From positions 1-11,723 of the forward strand of contig JAISTZ010000163.1 of the NCBI GenBank assembly GCA_031272345.1: a stretch of DNA of 11,723 nucleotides, in the 5' to 3' direction. The notes below the pieces were generated by a model. It worked only from the letters and a program-made list of their open reading frames with translations, was not told where the DNA came from and ran no database searches. The stretch is from Spirochaetaceae bacterium. Its GTDB lineage: Bacteria > Spirochaetota > Spirochaetia > Treponematales > Treponemataceae. Both the position numbers and the translations under genes were made by a program. Within the stretch, counting starts at the first letter, position 1; each line of letters opens with the position of its first letter. Positions 7,532 through 11,723 of this stretch are shown in pieces.

Positions 7532-9121
7532 CTATTGCCGCGCCGCTTGGTCCGGCGAAGCCGTTTTGCCCAGCAAGGCCAGGCGCATAATTTTTTCCTG
7601 GGTCGCCTCATCGTGATTCAGCACACCCTTGATTTTGCCCTCGTTCATAACGTAGATCCGGTCCGCCATGCCCAGGGCCTCGGGCATTTCGGAGCTTATC
7701 ATGATGATGCTCTTGCCGTTGCCGGTCATGTCGTTGAGGATGTCGTAGATTTCGGTTTTTGCGCCGATGTCGATGCCCCTGGTGGGCTCGTCCACGATGA
7801 AGATCTCCGGGTCTATCATCAGGGAGCGGCCCACGACCACCTTCTGCTGATTGCCCCCGGAGAGATTCTTGGCGAGCTGGTCCACCGACGGGGTGCGTAT
7901 CCGCAGCTCCGTGCGGTATTTTTCCGCCTCAAGGATTTCCTTTTGCTTGTCAACAATCCCCATTTGGGAGATTTTCCGCAAGCTTGGGTTGGAAATATTC
8001 GTCTTGATGTCCTGAATCAGGATGAGCCCCAGGTTTTTGCGGTCCTCGGTGATGTAGGCGAGTCCCGCTTTCATGGCGGCCCTGGCCGAGGGCAGGCTCA
8101 CCTGCTTGCCCTTGACGAACACCTGGCCGTCGCTTTTGAAGCCGTAGTTTTTGCCGAAGATGCTCATCATCATTTCCGTGCGCCCCGCGCCCATGGGCCC
8201 GCAGAACGCCAGGATTTCGCCCTTCCGCAGGAAGAAGGACGCCCTGTCCACCACCTTGAGGGAGTGGAAGTCCGGGTGATAGACCGTCCAGTCCCTTACC
8301 TCGAACACCGTCTCTCCGGGGGCGGTTTTGCGCTCCGGGAAGCGGTGCGTGAGCGTGCGGCCCACCATGTCCCGGATAATCATGTCCTCGGTGAGGTTGT
8401 CCTTTTTGACGTCGTAAGAGGAGATCGACTTGCCGTCCCGGAAAATCGTGACCGAATCCGCCACAGCAAGGACCTCGTTGAGCTTGTGGGAAATCATGAT
8501 AATCGTCATGCCCTGGCTCTTGAACTCCTTGACCAGACCCAGGAGGTGGGCGCTTTCGTCGTCGTTCAGGGAGGACGTGGGCTCGTCGAGAATCAGGAGG
8601 TCCACCTGCTTTGAGAGTGCCCGGGCGATTTCTACGAGCTGCTGCTTGCCCACCCCCATCTTGCTGACGAGGGTCTCCGGGGGCTCGCTCAGGCCCACCC
8701 GGTCCAGGTATTGCCTGGATTCCTTTAAGAAGAAATTCCAGTCGATAACGCCGAAGGCCGCGGCCCTGTAGGGGCGCTTGCCGTCGGGCCGTTTCTGCAT
8801 GTGCCCAAGGAAAATATTTTCATAAATTGAAAGATAGGGGCTCAGGGCCAGTTCCTGGTGCACGATGGCGAGACCCTCTTTTTCGCTGTCCTTTACGCTG
8901 CGGTAATTGGTTTCTTTCCCTTTATAAAAAACTTTCCCCTGGTAATCGCCCTTGGGGTACACCCCCGAAATGACGCTCATCAGGGTCGATTTGCCCGCGC
9001 CGTTTTCCCCGCATACCGCGTGAATCTCCCCTTGTTTTACCTTGAGGCTTACACCGTCCAGGGCCCGCACTCCGGGGAAGTCTTTGGTGAGATTGTCAAT
9101 CTCCAAAATATAGTCGCTCAT
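7532..9121 (-). CDS. gguA: Sugar ABC transporter double ATP-binding protein, GguA/MmsA (XylG-like)
   Basis: Cytoplasmic ATPase energising monosaccharide import; two ABC domains in 529 residues, as usual for the sugar (CUT2) class. First domain: Walker A GENGAGKST (38-46), Q-loop HQE (88-90), signature-like GVGKQQLVEIA (156-166), Walker B LLILDEP (175-181), switch His212. Second domain: degenerate Walker A GPMGAGRTE (308-316), signature LSGGNQQK (420-427), Walker B FIVDEPTRGIDIG (441-453). The degenerate second P-loop is normal for the class. GLAYITEDRKNLGLIL and YRTELRIRTPSVDQLAKNLS resemble Agrobacterium GguA more than E. coli XylG. The ATG has AAGGA 6 bases upstream. A 110-base gap with a strong hairpin separates it from chvE, which probably lowers its expression relative to the binding protein. 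Confidence 0.95.
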   Translation of the reverse strand: MSDYILEIDNLTKDFPGVRALDGVSLKVKQGEIHAVCGENGAGKSTLMSVISGVYPKGDYQGKVFYKGKETNYRSVKDSEKEGLAIVHQELALSPYLSIYENIFLGHMQKRPDGKRPYRAAAFGVIDWNFFLKESRQYLDRVGLSEPPETLVSKMGVGKQQLVEIARALSKQVDLLILDEPTSSLNDDESAHLLGLVKEFKSQGMTIIMISHKLNEVLAVADSVTIFRDGKSISSYDVKKDNLTEDMIIRDMVGRTLTHRFPERKTAPGETVFEVRDWTVYHPDFHSLKVVDRASFFLRKGEILAFCGPMGAGRTEMMMSIFGKNYGFKSDGQVFVKGKQVSLPSARAAMKAGLAYITEDRKNLGLILIQDIKTNISNPSLRKISQMGIVDKQKEILEAEKYRTELRIRTPSVDQLAKNLSGGNQQKVVVGRSLMIDPEIFIVDEPTRGIDIGAKTEIYDILNDMTGNGKSIIMISSEMPEALGMADRIYVMNEGKIKGVLNHDEATQEKIMRLALLGKTASPDQAARQ

Positions 9122-9135
9122 GGTTGTTCCTTAGA

Positions 9136-9218
9136 GGGAATCGGGAATCAGTTCACGGGAATCGGGAACCGGTATGAGGGAGCCGTATCGACTCCCTGTT
9201 CCCGATTCCCTATTCCCG
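9136..9218 (-). repeat. Intercistronic hairpin with GGGAATCGGGAA repeats between chvE and gguA
   Basis: GGGAATCGGGAA occurs twice on the plus strand (9136-9147 and 9157-9168), with an inverted copy TTCCCGATTCCC at 9199-9210. The 13-base arm 9157-9169 pairs perfectly with 9198-9210; inside it AGGGAG (9177-9182) pairs with CTCCCT (9192-9197) around a 9-base loop, leaving a 7-base bulge on one side only. The arm at 9136-9147 can pair with the same inverted copy as an alternative. There is no T-run, so it is not a classical terminator. Its place after the binding-protein gene fits a structure that protects the chvE transcript or limits read-through. Confidence 0.75.
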
Positions 9219-9231
9219 CTGTACGATCAGG

Positions 9232-10389
9232 CTACTGCAACTTTGCTTTTTCCGCGGGGTTGCTGTCATAGAAGCCGGCATCCACCGGGGTTTTCCAGTT
9301 GTCCTTTGTTACTCCGATAGGGGTAAGGAGGAAGGTGTGCACATACTGGTTGTCGTTCAGGTTGCTCGGGGTGACGTCGGCAATGCCCTTGAGGGGGCCG
9401 GAGTCGTAGATCTCGGTTGCGCCGGGAATTACGGGCTTCTGTCCCTTGGCAAGGGCGTCGGCGATGAGAACCGCCGCTTCGGCCAGCTTGCTGGTGTCCT
9501 TGAACACCGTCATGCCCTGCTCGCCGTTCTTGATGGAGACCACAGAGTCCGCCTCCGCGTCCTGACCGGTGACGAAGGGGAGCTTGGCGCGGTACTTGGC
9601 GTCCGCCTTGAGGGCCTCGATGATGGCCCGGGCCAGGGTGTCGTTAGGGGCGAGGACCGCGTCAAGGGTTACACCCTTGGCTTCCCCGACGAGGAGACCT
9701 TCCATCCGCTGCTTGGCGGCGGGGCCGCTCCAGTTCTCCGTGGCGATCGCCTGGAAGAAGCTGCTCTCGGTGTAGCTCTTGCCCTTGGGGCCCACGATCT
9801 TGAGAACGCCCTTGTCGATGTAGGGGTTCAGCACGTCCGCCGCGCCCTGGAAGAAGAAGTTGGCGTTGGCGTCCGTGGGGGAACCGGCGAAGTAGGTAAT
9901 GTACTTGGGGGCCGCCGTGGTGGCCGCATCGAGGTTGAGGGCCTTCTTGATGGCTTCGCCCTGGAGGGTGCCGACTGCGTAGTTGTTGAAGGTGATGTAG
10001 TAGTCGTAGTTGGTGGTGTTCTGGATGATCCGGTCGTAGGCGATAACCTTGACGCCGCCCTTGGAGGCTTCCTCAACAACAGAGCCGACGCCGTCGTTGA
10101 TGTTGCCGATGATGAGGGCTTTGGCTCCCTGGGTAAGGAAGCTCTGGATCTGCTGGTTCTGGGTGGCCTGGTCGGCGTTGCCGTACTGTACCTCGGCGGC
10201 ATAGCCCTTGGCTTCGAGGCCCTTCTTGAGGGACTCGCCGTCTTTCTGCCAGCGCTCCACGTGGGTCTCAGGCATCGCGAGGCCGATAAACACCTTGGCC
10301 GATGCGCCCTTCGCTTCTTTTCCGCCCCCGGCGAATACCGCCATTGACCCGATCAGCACCAATGTCATGATTACTGACAATTTTTTCAT
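9232..10389 (-). CDS. chvE: Monosaccharide ABC transporter substrate-binding protein, ChvE/XylF-like
   Basis: Exported sugar-binding protein that delivers monosaccharide to the GguAB complex. The 385-residue precursor has a Lys-Lys N-terminus, a hydrophobic stretch (4-18) and a probable signal peptidase I site after MAVFA (residue 20); no lipobox cysteine is present, so it is unlikely to be a lipoprotein. The mature part has the periplasmic-binding (Peripla_BP_4) fold with binding-site landmarks ERWQKDG (45-51), VIAYDRII (115-122), YITFNNYAVGTLQ (131-143), AGSPTDANA (168-176), APNDTLARAI (247-256) and TGQDAEA (274-280). FKDTSKLA and the APNDTLA segment are closer to Agrobacterium ChvE than to E. 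coli XylF. The ATG at 10389 is chosen because GGAGG lies 6 bases upstream and a signal peptide follows; the frame is open to 10752, but that extension overlaps the divergent gene's promoter and start. First gene of the operon, with its own sigma-70 promoter. Confidence 0.94.
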   Translation of the reverse strand: MKKLSVIMTLVLIGSMAVFAGGGKEAKGASAKVFIGLAMPETHVERWQKDGESLKKGLEAKGYAAEVQYGNADQATQNQQIQSFLTQGAKALIIGNINDGVGSVVEEASKGGVKVIAYDRIIQNTTNYDYYITFNNYAVGTLQGEAIKKALNLDAATTAAPKYITYFAGSPTDANANFFFQGAADVLNPYIDKGVLKIVGPKGKSYTESSFFQAIATENWSGPAAKQRMEGLLVGEAKGVTLDAVLAPNDTLARAIIEALKADAKYRAKLPFVTGQDAEADSVVSIKNGEQGMTVFKDTSKLAEAAVLIADALAKGQKPVIPGATEIYDSGPLKGIADVTPSNLNDNQYVHTFLLTPIGVTKDNWKTPVDAGFYDSNPAEKAKLQ

Positions 10390-10491
10390 AATCATCCTCC
10401 TTGAATGATTGAAAGTATTGGCCTTCTTTATGAAAGCCCCTCTCGTTCTGAGAGTATATGCCGCGGACATCTGTCTACAGCCATACCAATC

Positions 10492-10520
10492 ACTATACCG
10501 CCCCCCAAAAAAAATTGCAA
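10492..10520 (-). promoter_or_regulatory. chvE: Sigma-70 promoter of the chvE-gguAB-xylBA operon
   Basis: On the minus strand TTGCAA (10515-10520) is followed after exactly 17 bases by TATAGT (10492-10497), matching the consensus boxes at 4 and 5 of 6 positions. The spacer contains a run of eight T and a run of six G. AT-rich tracts at 10532-10552, upstream of the -35 box, could act as an UP element. Transcription would start near 10485, leaving a leader of about 95 bases before chvE with a small CTCTC/GAGAG hairpin (10440-10454). I see no recognisable XylR or catabolite-repression site. Confidence 0.7.
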
Positions 10521-10587
10521 GGGGGCCCGGCAATAAAAATATAAAAAAATACCGATTTAGACCAGATTGCAGCTTTTTTGTCCATGC

Positions 10588-10616
10588 TTGCGTTTTTATA
10601 CTTTTATCTGTATATT
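10588..10616 (+). promoter_or_regulatory. nfnA: Probable sigma-70 promoter of nfnAB
   Basis: TTGCGT (10588-10593) is followed after 17 bases by TATATT (10611-10616). The -10 box matches at 5 of 6 positions and the -35 box only at its TTG core, so it may be a weak or activator-dependent promoter. The predicted start is about 35 bases before the nfnA ATG. The -10 box lies inside the 10608-10626 palindrome. Confidence 0.6.
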
Positions 10617-10626
10617 TCATATACAG
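10608..10626. promoter_or_regulatory. Palindromic operator candidate over the nfnA -10 box
   Basis: CTGTATAT (10608-10615) and ATATACAG (10619-10626) form a perfect 8-base inverted repeat with a TTC spacer, directly over the -10 box. This is the geometry of a dimeric repressor site that blocks polymerase. The outer CTGT/ACAG halves recall a proteobacterial LexA box, but the inner spacing is 11 rather than 8 bases, so I do not assign it to LexA. The regulator is unknown. Confidence 0.55.
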
Positions 10627-10656
10627 CGAGCGTGCTTCACAAATAAGGAAGTGTTT

Positions 10657-11511
10657 ATGTATGAAATCATCGAAAAAACCTCCCTTTCGGCGGATGTCAA
10701 TTTTTACCGGGTCAGGGCGCCGGAAATCGCAAAAAACCGGAAGCCCGGCCAATTCGTGCTGATTCAGTTGGACACGGATTTTGCCGAGCGGGTCCCCCTG
10801 ACGATTGCGGACGCCGACCCGGAGGGGGGGTGGATCGCCCTGGTGGTGCAGACCGTGGGGGCCTCAACCCTAAAGTTATCCCAAAAAAAGGCCGGGGACT
10901 GCCTGGGGGCGGTCCTGGGCCCCCTGGGGAATCCCACAAAAATAGAAAAAACCGGCCCTGTGGTCTGTGTGGGCGGGGGAATCGGCGTTGCGCCCCTCTA
11001 TCCCATCGCCCAGGGGCACAAAAACGCGGGCAACAAGCTCACGGTCATCATCGGGGCGCGGACAAAGGACCTGGTCATCTTTGAGGACAGGATGAGGGGG
11101 ATCGCGGACGAGCTCATCGTCGTCACCGATGACGGTTCTTACGGCAGGAAGGCCCTGGTAACGGAGCCCTTAAAGGAGCTCTGCGCCTCCCCTGCCCCCC
11201 CCGGCGAGGTGGTCGCCATAGGCCCGCCGGTCATGATGAAGTTCTGCGCCGAAACCACCCGGCCCTTCGGGGTGCCTACGGTGGTGTCCCTCAACACGAT
11301 TATGATCGACGGCACGGGTATGTGCGGGTGCTGCCGGGTGAAGGTGGGGGATACGACAAAATTCGTCTGCGTGGACGGCCCGGAATTCGACGGCCACCAG
11401 GTTGACTTTGAAAACATGATGCTCCGCATGGGGGCCTACAAACCGGCGGAGGCGGAGAGCTTGCACAGGTGCAAACTCCAGTTGGGGTTGGCGGGAGGCG
11501 GTGATGGGTGA
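10657..11511 (+). CDS. nfnA: NADH-dependent ferredoxin:NADP+ oxidoreductase small subunit NfnA
   Basis: FAD- and [2Fe-2S]-containing small subunit of the electron-bifurcating NfnAB complex, which couples NADH and reduced ferredoxin to NADP+ reduction in anaerobes. The 284-residue protein has an N-terminal FAD-binding barrel (about 1-98) with PGQFVLIQ (30-37) and ERVPLTIADAD (44-54), an NAD-binding half beginning VVCVGGGIGVAPLYPIA (102-118), and a C-terminal iron-sulfur loop DGTGMCGCCRVKVGD (218-232) with FVCVDGPEFDGH (237-248). Candidate cluster ligands are Asp218, Cys223, Cys226 and Cys238; Cys225 is an extra cysteine. The ATG at 10657 is chosen because AGGAA lies 6 bases upstream and homology starts with MYEIIEK. 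It may carry an older label such as sulfide dehydrogenase beta subunit or PyrK-like protein. It overlaps nfnB by 8 bases, which supports an Nfn complex rather than a lone reductase. Confidence 0.92.
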   Translation: MYEIIEKTSLSADVNFYRVRAPEIAKNRKPGQFVLIQLDTDFAERVPLTIADADPEGGWIALVVQTVGASTLKLSQKKAGDCLGAVLGPLGNPTKIEKTGPVVCVGGGIGVAPLYPIAQGHKNAGNKLTVIIGARTKDLVIFEDRMRGIADELIVVTDDGSYGRKALVTEPLKELCASPAPPGEVVAIGPPVMMKFCAETTRPFGVPTVVSLNTIMIDGTGMCGCCRVKVGDTTKFVCVDGPEFDGHQVDFENMMLRMGAYKPAEAESLHRCKLQLGLAGGGDG

Positions 11512-11723
11512 CCACATAACACGGGAAGCCCTTGACGCGCAAGCAAAAACACTGCTTGCGGAAATCCGGGCCAAAGAAAAGGCGGGGACCCTTTCGGCAA
11601 AGGACAGGCTGGCGATTCCCCCCCAGGAGATGCCCCTGCGGGAACCCCGGGAGCGGAGGCGCGTCATGGACGAGGTGGCCCTGGGGTACACCGAAGCCCA
11701 GGCAATAACAGAGGCGTCCAGGT
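11504..11723 (+). CDS. nfnB: NfnB large subunit, N-terminus (GltD-like; cut by right edge)
   Basis: Only the first 73 codons are in the window. The large Nfn subunit normally carries [4Fe-4S] clusters and the bifurcating FAD and resembles the small subunit of glutamate synthase. What is visible is the typical N-terminal lead-in: a charged helix, then IPPQEMPLREPRERRR (38-53) and MDEVALGYTEAQAITEASR (55-73), which in the family runs straight into the first cysteine cluster. The ATG at 11504 has GGAGG 5 bases upstream and overlaps the nfnA stop by 8 bases, implying translational coupling; GTG at 11501 is an in-frame alternative. Identification rests on this short segment plus the nfnA neighbour; a stand-alone annotation could read gltA/gltD-like oxidoreductase. 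Confidence 0.85.
   Translation, partial: MGDHITREALDAQAKTLLAEIRAKEKAGTLSAKDRLAIPPQEMPLREPRERRRVMDEVALGYTEAQAITEASR

Noticed and set aside
7535..8614. A 359-codon plus-strand open frame antisense to gguA
   Set aside because: It is the complement-frame shadow of an ABC ATPase with intact motifs.
10608..10626. LexA/SOS box
   Set aside because: The CTGT and ACAG halves match, but the spacing between them is 11 bases instead of the 8 of the proteobacterial box, and nfnAB is not an SOS function.
10390..10752. N-terminal extension of the ChvE-like protein by about 120 residues
   Set aside because: It would put coding sequence over the operon promoter and the nfnA start and bury the signal peptide; GGAGG and a signal peptide mark the ATG at 10389.
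1..11723. Mobile element, prophage, CRISPR array, tRNA, rRNA or defence system
   Set aside because: I looked for these and saw no transposase or integrase gene, spaced repeat array or RNA-gene signature; the window is accounted for by ten housekeeping or metabolic genes and short gaps.

Overview
This window looks like chromosomal DNA of a fermentative spirochete, most likely a Treponema-type bacterium. The evidence is the hook-operon start fliK/tap1-flgD-flgE in the treponemal arrangement, a FlgE that carries the Lys165/Cys178 pair known from spirochete lysinoalanine cross-linked hooks, and a binding protein with a Treponema-style signal peptide ending in FAGGGKE. The DNA is visibly GC-rich, with many CCC/GGG codons, so a member with higher GC than the host-associated pathogens is likely. 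The species cannot be named from sequence alone.

Layout, left to right. Positions 1-3083 (minus strand) hold the start of a flagellar operon: a FliK-like hook-length protein, the hook cap FlgD and most of the hook protein FlgE, which runs off the left edge. Positions 3084-3251 separate this operon from the next; they hold a GC-rich terminator for xylA and probably the flagellar promoter. Positions 3252-10389 (minus strand) form a pentose uptake and catabolism cluster transcribed chvE-gguA-gguB-xylB-xylA: binding protein, double ATPase, permease, xylulokinase and xylose isomerase. Two intercistronic gaps in it carry unusual secondary structure: a long hairpin between chvE and gguA, and a CCGT/ACGG repeat array between gguB and xylB. 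Positions 10390-10656 are a divergent control region with one promoter facing each way and a perfect 8+3+8 palindrome over the right-hand promoter. Positions 10657-11723 (plus strand) hold nfnA and the start of nfnB, the electron-bifurcating NADH-dependent ferredoxin:NADP+ oxidoreductase.

Functionally, the sugar cluster would import xylose (perhaps other monosaccharides too) with an ABC importer, isomerise it to xylulose and phosphorylate it for the pentose phosphate pathway. NfnAB would then balance ferredoxin, NADH and NADPH pools in an anaerobic fermentative metabolism. The flagellar genes are a separate unit that happens to be adjacent.

I saw no mobile element, CRISPR array, tRNA or rRNA, and no gene cluster that looks like an undescribed system. 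The points most worth checking are non-coding: homopolymer tracts inside the chvE promoter spacer, the palindrome at the nfnA promoter, and the two structured intercistronic gaps.
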